Source of the DNA: Pararge aegeria
Lineage: Eukaryota; Arthropoda; Insecta; Lepidoptera; Nymphalidae
DNA length: 64,000 bases
NCBI RefSeq assembly: GCF_905163445.1
Contig: NC_053183.1
Coordinates: forward strand, 20,832,001 to 20,896,000
Direction of reading: 5' to 3'
How positions within the stretch are numbered: the first letter of the stretch is position 1; each line of letters opens with the position of its first letter. The notes under the pieces are model-generated. The model was not told the origin of the DNA, made no database searches, and saw only the letters and a list, made by a program, of their open reading frames with translations. This document shows positions 11,521-22,571 of the stretch, in pieces. A program made the translations under genes and the position numbers.

Positions 11521-12354
11521 GGATATAGAAACAGTTGGTATAACTTCAAAGAGGGTTATGTTCACGCTAGTGGTCGTTGTGCGCCCTAGTTAAATGCTGT
11601 CGTAGCGCAGATACACCAGTCACCACGCGCCGCTGATCAAACGGTAAGCTTGAGCGTAACTCGCGGGTACAATGGATGCCTCTCTGGGATACACATGTAT
11701 TACGTTGTAATTTGTCAGGTCACTTAATACACACTTTATACACAGGTACTTACTTATTTTATTTATTTTCATTTATTTATTAAAGGAACACCAACAGCTT
11801 GTTCACAATACATATTAAAGGTAAATTACAAATAATTTTGTTTCTAATCAGTGTGACTAGCCACTGCAAAGGGGTGCATTAACTACAAAATAACGTAATA
11901 CGATAAAGCGAATTTTTATGTTTTGTTTGTATCAAATAGGCTCTGAAACCGATTTTAATAATTTCTCTACCAATAGAATAAACTATCGGGAAGTTAAAAA
12001 ATATGTAATGTATTAAAATTCTTACCTACTAAAATGTCCGCAAGTACATATATCTAATTATCTACCTATATTTACTGTGCCACAATAGCAAATAGGTGCC
12101 GAATATAAAATCACGTTACGACCTTTTCACGCGAGTGAAATCGCCGGGAACCGCTAGTTTGTATAATTTTAAAGCACTTTTGATATTTACATAAAAAGGT
12201 AACTTAACAGTTCAAATAAGATCTAAAAGGAAGTCCATAATCGAAATAAATAAACTTACAGCCAAATTTAAATGTTTTTGTAAAAATTTGCCTAACTTGT
12301 ATTTGAGTTAGATCATTTAAATTATTGAAAAGTCAGCCAATTGTTAGCACATTG
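11521..12354. other. Nothing recognised
   Basis: A possible Helitron-like end at about 12125-12165 (gcgagtgaaatcgccgggaa) and AT-rich DNA. Confidence 0.4.
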
Positions 12355-12500
12355 TCTTAACTGTCTCACTGGACTAATGGTTAACATATTCAACTATGGA
12401 TCACAAGACCCTGAGTTCGATATCCAGGTCGGCCAATAAATTTAGCCAGGTTTTAGATCCTATGAAAGGATGACTTTATAATCAGACATGAGGAGTATAA
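12355..12500 (+). mobile_element. tRNA-headed SINE, family E, 5' part
   Basis: tctcactggactaatggtta (A box region), ccctgagttcgatatccagg (B box region), then caataaatttagccaggttt. The body is lost. Confidence 0.55.
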
Positions 12501-12959
12501 AATATTACCATCATACCGGAAAACTAGGACTTACAAGCCATGTCTTAAAATAGAAAGATGCATCTACTTAACTCGCAACACTTCCCTCCACAGACACATC
12601 TCAAATGAAAGAGTCGTACATACATAAAGGAGTCCGTAACGAGCTCGTTCTTAAGGACGTATTAAGCTAAGCCCGAAGGAGCTCTTTTGCTCCTTGCATA
12701 CAACCATATCTTTCTACACTTGTCTATTGGTGATCATGCTTGTCTGCAGATGCAACGCTCTCCGCACGCGTCCGCAGTATATCAACCACGTAGGGTTGCA
12801 GATCCTTACGGTGCCTCGTGGTTTGACGGTAAAAATGTGAAGGGGGAACTAGATCAAACAGTTCTTGAGCACACTCTCCGAAATATAGCTTATAGAATAC
12901 CGAAAGGCAACCTTGCGCCGATGCTTCAAACTCTGAAGTTTTTTAATCCTTAATACAAG

Positions 12960-13140
12960 CCAGAAGTTTGGCAATTGGCGGTGGGAATGGACGTTAAGCT
13001 GGCGATCCTGCGCCTGATCTCTTTCCGGTCGTGTCGAAGCCGTCCAATGGGACTGTGAGATCGAGCGAATTGAGAGTGCACCAGTTGTTTTTGCTCACAC
13101 TAATGAACTACTAATATAATATCTTCTGCGCAGTTGTTTT
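12960..13140 (+). mobile_element. SINE family E, 3' part
   Basis: tcctgcgcctgatctctttc, cggtcgtgtcgaagccgtcc, aattgagagtgcaccagttg, ttctgcgcagttg: the family E body and end without its head. Confidence 0.55.
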
Positions 13141-13624
13141 ATGTTGTAGTTGTAACCGTCTTTTGGGTTTATGATAATCGGTTGAATAGATACCACATTT
13201 TTAAAGGTTTATTTGTAAATTATTTAAATTCTTTTGTTGAATATTATCGCTTTACCTTTTGGATTTTCTGAATCACATCATTTCGTTCTTCTAAAAATTT
13301 CTTGTCTTAGTTGTTCATCTTTTGGTGACATTTAATGTCGATGCCAAAAAGTATTTGTTTCTATTCCCTATTTCTTTTACTTGTTTCTGCACTAACTGGT
13401 GATTTAGTTACTTTTGGTTTGTCCTGAACTATGCCTTACGTTGATTTAAAAACGATTTTTCTTTTGGTTAACTAATGAAACTACGTACTTTAATCTAGGG
13501 ATTGAAATAACATTTCTTTTTACGCGCGCCAAATGTACATAAAGGAAAAATATTATTGCCAGACAGTTGTTGAATGGAAATATAAATCTGGCCTTTTGGT
13601 GGTAGTATATTTGACTACTTATAA

Positions 13625-13795
13625 TTAGGTCCTGGATTCGATTCCCAGGTCCTTCGAGTGTTAAATTCTTGTACCTACTTACATTGGCGCTTCTCGACCT
13701 CGGAGAGCATGCTAAGCCCGCCACCGCACATTGACACAGCATGGAGAGTCTAACCACTAACTCCCTCGATCCTACCATGGAGAAGGCTGTGACCA
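13625..13795 (+). mobile_element. SINE family E
   Basis: ggtcctggattcgattccca (B box region), then cttctcgacctcggagagca, tgctaagcccgccaccgcac and cctaccatggagaaggc. Confidence 0.55.
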
Positions 13796-14257
13796 GCAGA
13801 GATACTAAACCAATAGACCGCAGATGACTTTTGTTAATAGTAAGTCTTCTTATAGTTTTAATACAAAGGGGAAAAATGCTTGAAAGTGTAGATATTCAAA
13901 TAGTTTTACCACTAACAATGCAAAAGAGCTATGTAAAGCAGCTCTATACAGGTACATAAACATCTTTGTATTATGACGCAAGCTAAAATAGAAGCCTCTC
14001 GAACCCAAATCGCTGCCCCAACCTACAATTCCCCATGCGCCCAAGCGTGTCTCCACACTTTCTGAAGATGCCCCCTGTCCTTCGGCGCCGCACCGTGACC
14101 GTGTGCCCTGCAGCTATCTACTCAGGGAAAGTGGTTTGTGGAGGGCGCGCCTCCGACTGTGACGGATCGGGTAATCAACTCGGGATATTGGATATATTAT
14201 GCATACATTCTCGTTCAAGTGGTCTAAGCAAAGATTTCATAAACTAAATAATTCTCA

Positions 14258-14312
14258 GTTTTTTTTATTCCACTATAAGTTAATTCTTGACGGCAATCTC
14301 ACCTGTCATAAA
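14258..14312 (-). mobile_element. SINE family C 3' end
   Basis: Inverted 3' terminus: attccactataagttaattc then ttgacggcaatctcacctgt, matching the start of the copy at 52525. Confidence 0.5.
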
Positions 14313-15751
14313 CTACTGAGCAAATTGGTTCTACTGATTAAAGCATAGTTTATGCTTCTTCAAAGACTACTAAATAAAACGCCTCGTAACTCTCAACTTG
14401 ATCGTAATCCTATATTAGCTGTAACCGTGCGAGGCTTAACTGCTGAGAAGTCCGAACATATAGAGTAACGACTAATATATCAGCTCGTAACTGGACGCCA
14501 CGTAAATCTGCGCAACGCGTCGTACGGTGCGAAGTTTTACATTCGCCGATCAAATAACTCACGTTACGAGCAAACTTAGCTAAGCTTACAACCTAGCAAA
14601 TAGCTACATGTGAATTCGCTATATGTACTTACGGAATGGGAAAAGTTTTTGTGATTACTGACATTTCTAATTTCGTGGTAGGTACTGAAGTTGGCTTTGA
14701 TCCTGCTACGACATTACGGGTGACATGGATTTTGAATAGATTCTTTCATCAAAAGGAGTAATCCTTTAAAAAAATTGTTTACAACTTGCTAGTAACTATC
14801 AGAATCATCATCACATCAACCTATTATCGGCCCACTTACAGAGCTCAGGTCTCCTCCCACAATGAGAAGGGGTTAAGGTCGTAGTCCACCTCGCTGGCCT
14901 AATGCGGATTGGTGGACTCTGCACACCTTTGAGAACATTATTAGCACTCACAGCATTAGCATTTACTTAAAACGTAAGGACACGAGCCCCTGCCCAATAC
15001 GCGGCAAGAAATTTCAGTACCTGGAATAAGAAAATGGATTCTGGATCGTGGAGGGTCTTATGCTTGGATTACAGAGAGGGTCTGTATCCAGTAGTGGGAA
15101 TACTTATGTTAATAACATGATGTTAATAACAAACACTGTAAAATGCTTTACTACAAATATTGGTAGCGTAGCTTATTTAAACTGTTTAAAAAAAACGAAG
15201 ATATATCTAACTATACCTACTATTTTTTGTAATAAGAAACTTTTTTTATTTTCAGTACAAAAATAAAAAAATACTACTAAAATAAGCATGTTTGTTATCT
15301 AGCTTCGGCCTTAACAAATGCACTTTTAAAAATTTGGTAGAGATAATTTGCATCCTTGGGACGTGATACCATACGGCTTGAAAAAAAACCAAATCTCTGT
15401 GAATAGCTAGTTAATAATACGAGAATACATGACCGCTGTAGTTATTTATCGTAGGCCATTACTTATGTTAAACTGGACAGACCGTTGCGGAGTTACGGCA
15501 TAAAATGGCAAACACAATAGTTTTCCTATTATGAACATGCCATGATTGGTCGGCAGCCGCTGCTGGCGTGATTAGCCACGCTGCTGCGCGTACTGCCAGT
15601 GACTGGCAGTGACCTTGGCGCCGCGCATCCCATTGTCATCTGCACTCGCCGGGCGCCATGTGGCCCTAGGACGTGTTCACACTACTCTTTTTCTAACTTA
15701 TCTTATTATGTAAGCAATATTGTCATTTAGTTGTAGTGTGTGTGTTACGGG
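14313..15751. other. No gene seen; SINE piece and GC-rich patch
   Basis: Holds the family A fragment and a GC-rich patch at 15541-15665 (ttggcgccgcgcatcccatt). No convincing exon. Confidence 0.45.
14803..14985 (-). mobile_element. SINE family A, 3' half
   Basis: Inverted tail and body only (cctcccacaatgagaagggg, gcggattggtggactctgca). The head is missing. Confidence 0.7.
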
Positions 15752-16130
15752 CCTCATAAGAAGGCTCAGAGTCACTCAGCAGGCGATGGAGATAGCCATG
15801 TTAGGAGTATCTCTACGTGATCAAATCAGAAATGAGGAGATCCATTAAAGTACCAGAGTTACCGATATAGCTCAGCGAGTTGCAAAGCTGAAGTGGAATT
15901 GGGCGGGGCACATAACTCGGAGAACTGATAGACGTTGGGGTTCCAAGGTGCTGGAATGGCGACCCCGCACTGGCAAACGCAGCGTTGGTCGGCTCCCAAC
16001 GAGGTAGACAGACGACATCAAACGAGTTGCTGGGAGCCGCTTTAAACAAGCGGAATTTGGAACTCCCTACAAAAGTCCTATGTCCAGCAGTGGACTTCAA
16101 TCGGTTGAAGTGTTGATGATGATGACGATT
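15752..16130 (+). pseudogene. Dead C-terminal fragment of an RTE-type LINE
   Basis: One plus frame reads the endonuclease-RT C-terminal region: SLRDQIRNEEIH, VTDIAQRVAKLKWNWAGHIT, RWGSKVLEWRPRTGKRSVGR, then TDDIKRVAGSR. It is broken by a TAA after the first segment and a TAG after the 'GRLPTR' stretch. The 3' end is gatgatgatgacg, the short tail usual for RTE elements. A related fragment lies at 45.2 kb. Confidence 0.85.
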
Positions 16131-17265
16131 TTTAGGGTAAAGTATGTTAAATATACTATGGAAAAAAATACTATGGAATTCATTTCACGTTAAAGTTACT
16201 CATGGAACATGCCACGTTTATTAACAAGGCTATAGGTTTGAACACCCAGTTCTTTGTTTTATGTCAACGAATGAATTTATAGCCGACACCTCACTAAAAT
16301 GAAAATTATTCATAAATTCTTGATAAAAAAATTAAGAAAAAGCTTATCTATTTGTGAGATTGTAAGGTTGTCGGGGGATTCCAAAGATTACTCTGGAACT
16401 TGTGAACCGATTTTGAAAATTCTTTCCCGAATTTTTAGCCACATTATTTGTGAGTGCTACCTAGTAGTACCTTGGAAGGCTTTACATTAACCTGAAAACG
16501 GAAAAGCTCATTTCTTTGTGTTCGGATTTGCAAAGTATTTCGGAAAAAACAATCTTAATTTTAAATAAATTGTTTCATTTTTATTTATAGTATGCTATCG
16601 TTATGTGCTATAATTGTTTCACAGATGGCAGCCATGCCACATTGAAATATGCACTTCATTCCATTCAGCCTTCATTTCAGTTTTGTAAATCAGTTTTCAA
16701 AAAGGCGGAATGCTGCATATGGTGACATATCAATTAAGTTTTATAGATTAAATTTTAATATACCTGTAATGTTTCAATTCAATGTTACAAGAATCCACAG
16801 AAAACTTAAAAAGTATAACTTGTTACAATTACAGTTGTTACATAACTTCCATTTACGTATTTTGACATACGTATATGTACAAGTTGTTTCTGCGAATTGG
16901 TACAAGTGCATATAGCATATTTTATGACCCTGCTAGGAAGGTAGGAAAGATAAAATCCAATTCAATCATATAGGTCAACGTATTTAAACCAACGGTTCAC
17001 AGATTTTAAACCAGCCACTTACATCAGCCTCATCATTCAACATATATGCCAAAAGCATGTGCATGGAGGATGGAGGACGCAGCGTGCCAGTGTGGTCACT
17101 GCTTTACCCTGACCTTCATAGACAACAATGTCAACGCAGCTTCGCGTGCGCGCATACTGACAGACAAACACGAACCGCAATTTGAACTGTATTGTAAAAC
17201 AAACATTCATATTGTTTACGCTAAGTCAAAGAGCAATATTTAATTTAAAGGGATCGACTACTCGT
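16131..17265. other. Nothing recognised
   Basis: AT-rich DNA. Open frames of 63-88 codons show no motif. Confidence 0.5.
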
Positions 17266-17345
17266 AGAAGCCGTGGTAGCCCAGTGGCTAGAAGTTCAAC
17301 TTAACTTTCGGGTGGCCGAGTTCGTAGCCCAGAACGCACCTCTCC
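17266..17345 (+). mobile_element. SINE family A, head only
   Basis: tRNA-like head (gaagccgtggtagcccagtg .. gagttcgtagcccagaacgc). It is followed within about 30 bases by a SINE of family B in the same orientation. Confidence 0.65.
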
Positions 17346-17375
17346 GTTCTTCGTCGCCTTTAACCCCAATAAGGT

Positions 17376-17618
17376 TTGACGGCAGACGTGCGAAGTGGGC
17401 AGCCTGCTGACCCTGCTTTCTGAGTAAAAGGACGTGGGTTCGATTCTCACAACTGGAAAATGTTGGTGTGATGAACATGAATGTTTTTCAGTGTCTGGGT
17501 ATTTATCAGTATATTCTAAGTATTTATGTATATTCTATTCAAAAAAATATTCATCAGTCATCTTACTTTGGAGCTAGATGGCGATGTGTGTATTGTCGTA
17601 GTATATTTATATATTATA
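17376..17618 (+). mobile_element. SINE family B, full length
   Basis: Head ttgacggcagacgtgcgaag, B box gtgggttcgattctcacaac, body aacatgaatgtttttcagtg, tail tggagctagatggcgatgtg. Confidence 0.8.
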
Positions 17619-19139
17619 ATAGCCCACTGTTGGACTAAAGGCCCACGTTGGGCAGCTGGCTTATACGAGAACTGTAAACTCTATTCTGATCTTCACAATA
17701 CGGCACTTAATTTTAAAACAACCTACACATTGATTAAATATGTTAGCATAGAGTCTACAACAAAACCTGGAGTTTTCGAACACCCAAAAATCATTTTTAA
17801 CAACACTAAATATCAAACATATATTTAATTCATAATTCCGAATATTTAGAGGTACCGGCGATTGAACTCAGTACCCGCGAAAGGGAAGCCGAACTCTTAA
17901 CCACTAGGCTATTATAAGTATAAAGTATACACGGCTAGTGCGTTTCGCCAAGGGTTGAACCCTAAGGCACGATACAATCGGATTCAACGTGGTTACGATG
18001 GGTTAGTTGGGTTTTTGGATCTATTAGTCATTGGTCCGTACACCGTGATTGTGGATGTGTCTTGGTTATGCTGATATATTATAAACATTAAAAATAATTC
18101 GAAATAACCGACAGACAATTCTAGCCAATTCATTGAAATGTAATCCGATCTATAAAAGTGTTTTATTAATAATTATAAGCTTGTAATCTTGTAATCTACT
18201 TAATTAATTTTATTGCTTTTGCTTTTGTTAATGTTATGCTATTATTTCACGCTTTAACCACTGTTTTTTTGTGGCACATACTTTGAGTTCAAGCTTAAAT
18301 CAGAATTTGTTAGTATTAATGTTTCAAATGAAGCGCTGATAGCCTAGTGGTTAGGACTTTGGTTTTACTTTCGGGGGGCCGAGTTCGAATCCCAGCACGC
18401 ACCTCTAAGTTTGTTTACTTTGTTTGTCGGAAGTTGGACGGTAATGAGTTGATATAATGATGCTAAAATTTAAAATATAATATAGTTCTAGAAGGTCGAG
18501 CAAAAATTTTCTACTGTAAGTACTTCTTCAAATAGATTTTGTAGAGTATCCTCCATGCGTGCAGGAGACGAATGAGGTAAATATTGCAACTGGCGAGTCG
18601 AACAAAAGTTTATTTCGTTTCCCGATATCGAATGCAGGTATGATTCATCTGGAATTCCTGTGGAAAGGTCGGACGATCCATATTTAATTTCGCGGTATAG
18701 TACATCACCAGCGTGTGTGAGTTATGTACACTATTAGATTGTTGAAAAGCCCGATACGCGTTTAAGCAGGGGAATGAGCTCATAACCGCAGCAAACCTTC
18801 AGAAGATATTGGATGATTATGAAATGAAATCAAAAAATTAGTCGATCTCGGGACTTTTTTTTAATTTGACTCCATGGAGCTCATAGGACATTTAATTTTA
18901 TTTAGTCAATCCCCATCGCAATAAGGGTTACTAAGGTGACGGCACTAATTACTGTCAATGTTTGCACGGCCATTGGTCACACTGATCCGACCAATCACGC
19001 CTAAACCAACAGAAATCGTCAACATTCTCCGCCATTTAGTATCCCTTAGCTAGGTATAACTCTCTTTTATTGCAAAAAATACTGAATGCAAACTCACAGT
19101 TTACTTGGTGGTATTTAATAAGAGCCATATCCCTAATCT
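17619..19139. other. Nothing recognised apart from one SINE
   Basis: Contains the deleted family A SINE at 18331-18464. The remainder has only short open frames. Confidence 0.5.
18331..18464 (+). mobile_element. SINE family A with internal deletion
   Basis: Well-preserved tRNA-like head (gatagcctagtggttaggac; gagttcgaatcccagcacgc) joined directly to the ggtaatgagttgatataatg tail. The whole body is deleted. Confidence 0.75.
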
Positions 19140-19346
19140 GTTTTTACGTGGCATAGTACCGAAACGCTGAATCGCTTGGCGACACGTTTAAGTCAGCAGA
19201 ATGGTAACTATTCACAGACTCCAGACCAGACCAGGCCAGAGAAAATTCAGAAATGAATAACTGTAGGTACAAGTTGCCACTCCCGGGGAATCAAAACCGG
19301 TACTTCGAAGTTATAAGACCACAGCACTCACCACTGCACAAAGAAG
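19140..19346 (-). mobile_element. SINE family C, most of the element
   Basis: Inverted: gtaccgaaacgctgaatcgc, ttggcgacacgtttaagtca, ccagaccagaccaggccaga, then the decayed head ending ccactgcacaaagaaggtg. Confidence 0.7.
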
Positions 19347-19907
19347 GTGAGAGAGAGGTTTACAGCTAGACTCTATATGATACTTAAATGTTGGGTGGAG
19401 GGCGAGTTTGGTGTCACTGATAATAAAACGAACTGTTTGAAATTTAAAAAAAAACATTTAATTTTAGTTCGGGGACCCATATGCAAAAGTGTTTCAAATT
19501 GAGAGATTAAAATAAAGTTTAACGTGCTCTCAAACACCAAATCGAGATACCTAACAAATTTATGACGATAAAAGGTTTCGTCTGATTTATAAAACGAATT
19601 AATTACAGTTAATTACACCTACTGTTCGTCCGTAATTAAACCATGATTCGTTTTAATTAGAACTGCGAGTTTATTAATGGCACATTACCGACTGAACATC
19701 ACCCACATCATGGTGTGCACATGCCTCCTCTGTAATACGATCTATGGCTAGCAAAATCCTACGACGCTTCTCCTAATGCATTAGTGAACATCGCTTTTGT
19801 ATTGGTTATCTGTAAAGAACTCCTGTAATCGCAATCATCTCACTACCATGTGCACATTATTTATTTAACTTATACATTCAAAGAGCTTATTAGAATGAGC
19901 ATTTGAC

Positions 19908-20122
19908 TATTACACCCATTAACGGCCCACTACAGGGCACGAATCTCCTCCCACAATGAGAAGGGGTTAAGGCCGTAGTCCACCACGCGGGCCCAGTGCG
20001 GATTGGTGGACTCCACACATCTTTGAGAACATTATATAGAACTCTCAGGTATGCAGGTTTCCTCACAATGTTTTCCTTTACCGTTGCAGCAAGTGATATT
20101 TTAATTAATTAAAACACACATA
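19908..20122 (-). mobile_element. SINE family A, 3' two-thirds
   Basis: Inverted tail and body through tgatattttaattaatt. The tRNA-like head is missing. Confidence 0.75.
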
Positions 20123-20619
20123 TACAAAATATTAAGACTAAATATTAGACTATAATATAGTAATTCAGAGTAAATTTATTCCAACTTACATTATAAAATA
20201 AAAATGCAGTAAGTGGTCATTATTTAAAGGTAACTAAATCATAAATTTTAATGTCGACAAACAAAACGCGATAAAAACCCCAAGTACTTTTTGTGTACGT
20301 ACAAAACTTATATCACAACCATTTTGCCAGTTTCAATATTTGGAAAACACCTTTTTTAAACTATGCAAAACATTCAAAAGAGGTTAGGTTATGTATATCG
20401 CTAATCATATTGAAATCGTAATAATACGTTGTTTACCCAAATTGCGCTTTTACAAAGAACTTCATTACAATTAGGCCTAAATTTGGCCTTTGGGTCCAGT
20501 TAATACTTTTTACAGTTTTCCCTTTCTATTAAATTAGTAACATCGCGAAAGTGGCTTTATTAATTTACAAGTAACTATAGTAAAAGCTCTGACAATATAA
20601 TAAAGAGCAGCGGACTCAC

Positions 20620-20715
20620 CAGTAGGTAAATAAAAACAAAACTTATTCGTAAAAACGTGAACCGCAAGTCTCCGTAGACGAGCGTCCCAGGCGACGGTTC
20701 GCGCACACTGAGCAT
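20620..20715 (-). CDS. Possible first coding exon of an unidentified membrane protein
   Basis: The minus strand reads ATG followed by 31 more codons and then a consensus donor, ctg|gtgagt, in phase 0. The peptide begins MLSVREPSPGTLVYGDLRF and ends in a hydrophobic run (ISFVFIYLL), as in a cytoplasmic tail entering a first membrane helix. About 90 bases upstream the minus strand has TCAGT, the arthropod initiator, with an AT-rich stretch before it. The local base composition is more GC-rich than its surroundings. No downstream exon was found on the minus strand within the window, so the gene, if real, has a long first intron or is broken. No family is assigned. Confidence 0.3.
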
Positions 20716-20803
20716 CCTGAATTCCTGAAGCTTTCAGCTGTGCCCGCTTTCGGCGTTGATGTTTTACGGGGGAATTTAAAGCTTTCAACGCAATTCACAC
20801 AAC

Positions 20804-20808
20804 ACTGA
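20804..20808 (-). promoter_or_regulatory. Possible initiator (TCAGT) of the 20.6-kb exon
   Basis: TCAGT on the minus strand matches the arthropod initiator core and stands about 90 bases before the ATG at 20715. An AT-rich stretch (aataataaat) lies roughly 15-25 bases further upstream. Five-base motifs occur by chance, so this only has weight with the neighbouring exon-like stretch. Confidence 0.2.
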
Positions 20809-21287
20809 GTACTAAGAATTTATTATTCAGTACAAAAAGTATCGCATAATTCAGTATAATAGCACAGTTTTTATTTTTTTAGGAATCAAAAAAAACAGCT
20901 ATGGCAGCCTAGAGCACTTTGGACGGGACTTGGTTCCATCCGCGGAATGCAGCTCAGTTAATTGTTAGAGAAATGCCTATGAAAATACATCTATACAACC
21001 GTATCGTATCGTAGGTCTGTACACGGAATGGCTTTCTAATTTATCATTATAAAAAAAATATAAAAGCTACTAAACTAGATATCTACAATTAACTACCTAA
21101 AACCAGAAAAAAAGCAATAACAATTTGCGATTTTTTAAGAAGAAAATTTTCACAATAAAACTGTTTCGAATTTCATTGGAACTGAATAGAAAGGCATAAA
21201 GAAAGAATATTTATTAAATTTCAGTAATAGTCCATTGGAAAAGAAGCTGGCGTAAACTTAATAATCAAACTCTATAGAGTTAGCATT

Positions 21288-21447
21288 TTATCCCGAGCTT
21301 AATGTCGGGATAAAAAGTATCCTATATTACTTCTAACACTTCCAAGAATTAGTGTACAAAGTTTCATGAGGATCGGTTTAGTAGTTTTAGCGTGAAAGTG
21401 TAACAAATAAACTTACATTGACATTTATAATATTATAGTTAGTAGGG
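21288..21447 (-). mobile_element. Helitron-like element, 5' half
   Basis: Inverted: ttatcccgagcttaatgtcg, cctatattacttctaacact, ttcatgaggatcggtttagt, then ttataatattatagttagta. The 3' hairpin end is missing. Confidence 0.65.
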
Positions 21448-22185
21448 ATTAATTATATTACGTACCTTTGATATATTTGTTTAAACTAGTTTATGTATTA
21501 GTATGTAGTTATTCGAATGTATGTATTTTAAAAATTTGTACCACCAGCAGTCTATTCTCCTCTTCTTTTTTCCTAATTCGAAATTTATGCTTATAAATGG
21601 ACAACCTGTTGATGATTGGATAACGGATTTAGTAAAATTTCTCACTAAAAAATATATAAACTAATACTTTATAATATTTTGATACAAAGGTATTTTTTGA
21701 CTTAAAATCTTAACTGTATGTTCATTTTGCCTATGATCGTATATACTTTACCCGGGGGGGGTAAGACAAAGCGAATAGGGGCACTAATTTCATTATTCTC
21801 ATTTATTTTATGTAGAGTATTAATTTTACGTATTTTTTTTGATTATATTAAACCGATTCATCCGCCAGTCATTATTTGATTTCTGTGTGTAGCTATAGAT
21901 TAGGCGAACCAATGTTAAGGTCCTCTACAACACAGTATAGCTGATTATTAGCATAGTCTAAACTGCGCTTTACTACAGCTTCAATTTGATGTAGCTTTTA
22001 TTTCATATCCGCTTTTGCCCTCGAGATCGCTCGCGTGAAATTAGGTCAAGCTGTGAATCAGGTTCAAAATAAAAGTCAATAGTTGTAAATTAATTTTTTA
22101 GTGAACAATGCAACTCATGGGCACTAATGAATGAATGGCAAAAACATAACAGAACACAAGAATACATAAAGCAAGTTAGATAGAG

Positions 22186-22240
22186 GGTACAATTTGGCGG
22201 TCTTATCGCTACTTAAAGACGTCTTCGGGGCAACGAACGG
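22186..22240. repeat. Fragment of a separate LINE 3' region (ggcggtcttatcgct)
   Basis: Contains tacaatttggcggtcttatc, a motif of a widespread lepidopteran repeat; a related fragment lies at 53570-53630 and another, diverged, at 37590-37630. It directly precedes the LINE at 22.3 kb and may be the old insertion site. Confidence 0.4.
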
Positions 22241-22281
22241 CGTAAAAAACCTAGCTTTAAACCCTAGGAAAATAGCGCAAA

Positions 22282-22542
22282 ATGACTAGATACTTTTTAA
22301 CTTTTTACATCAATAAATCCATGTCATCCCTATTGTCTAGAGATAGTTTAATTTTATCTAAGAAAAGTAAGCATCACTTGGCATCTTTACTAGCTTACAA
22401 CTTAAATGATACTGTTACAAGTATTGTAACTAAGTCTGTTGACACCTCTACATATTGTACTTCAAGTACGACCAATATTTCTAATATTGACCCTAGTACT
22501 TGTTCTAGTACTATAATTAATTCAAATAGTTATTTAAACTAG
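22282..22542 (+). CDS. Short Ser/Thr-rich frame upstream of the LINE ORF2 (ORF1 remnant)
   Basis: 86 residues from a true ATG, ending 29 bases before ORF2. The C-terminal half is rich in Ser, Thr and Asn (TSTYCTSSTTNISN). No zinc-knuckle or esterase motif is visible, so it is at best a shortened ORF1 of the LINE. It may instead be the upstream leader of the same unit. Confidence 0.4.
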   Translation: MTRYFLTFYINKSMSSLLSRDSLILSKKSKHHLASLLAYNLNDTVTSIVTKSVDTSTYCTSSTTNISNIDPSTCSSTIINSNSYLN

Positions 22543-22571
22543 ACAGTGAGACAACGGGGAAGCTCTGTAAT

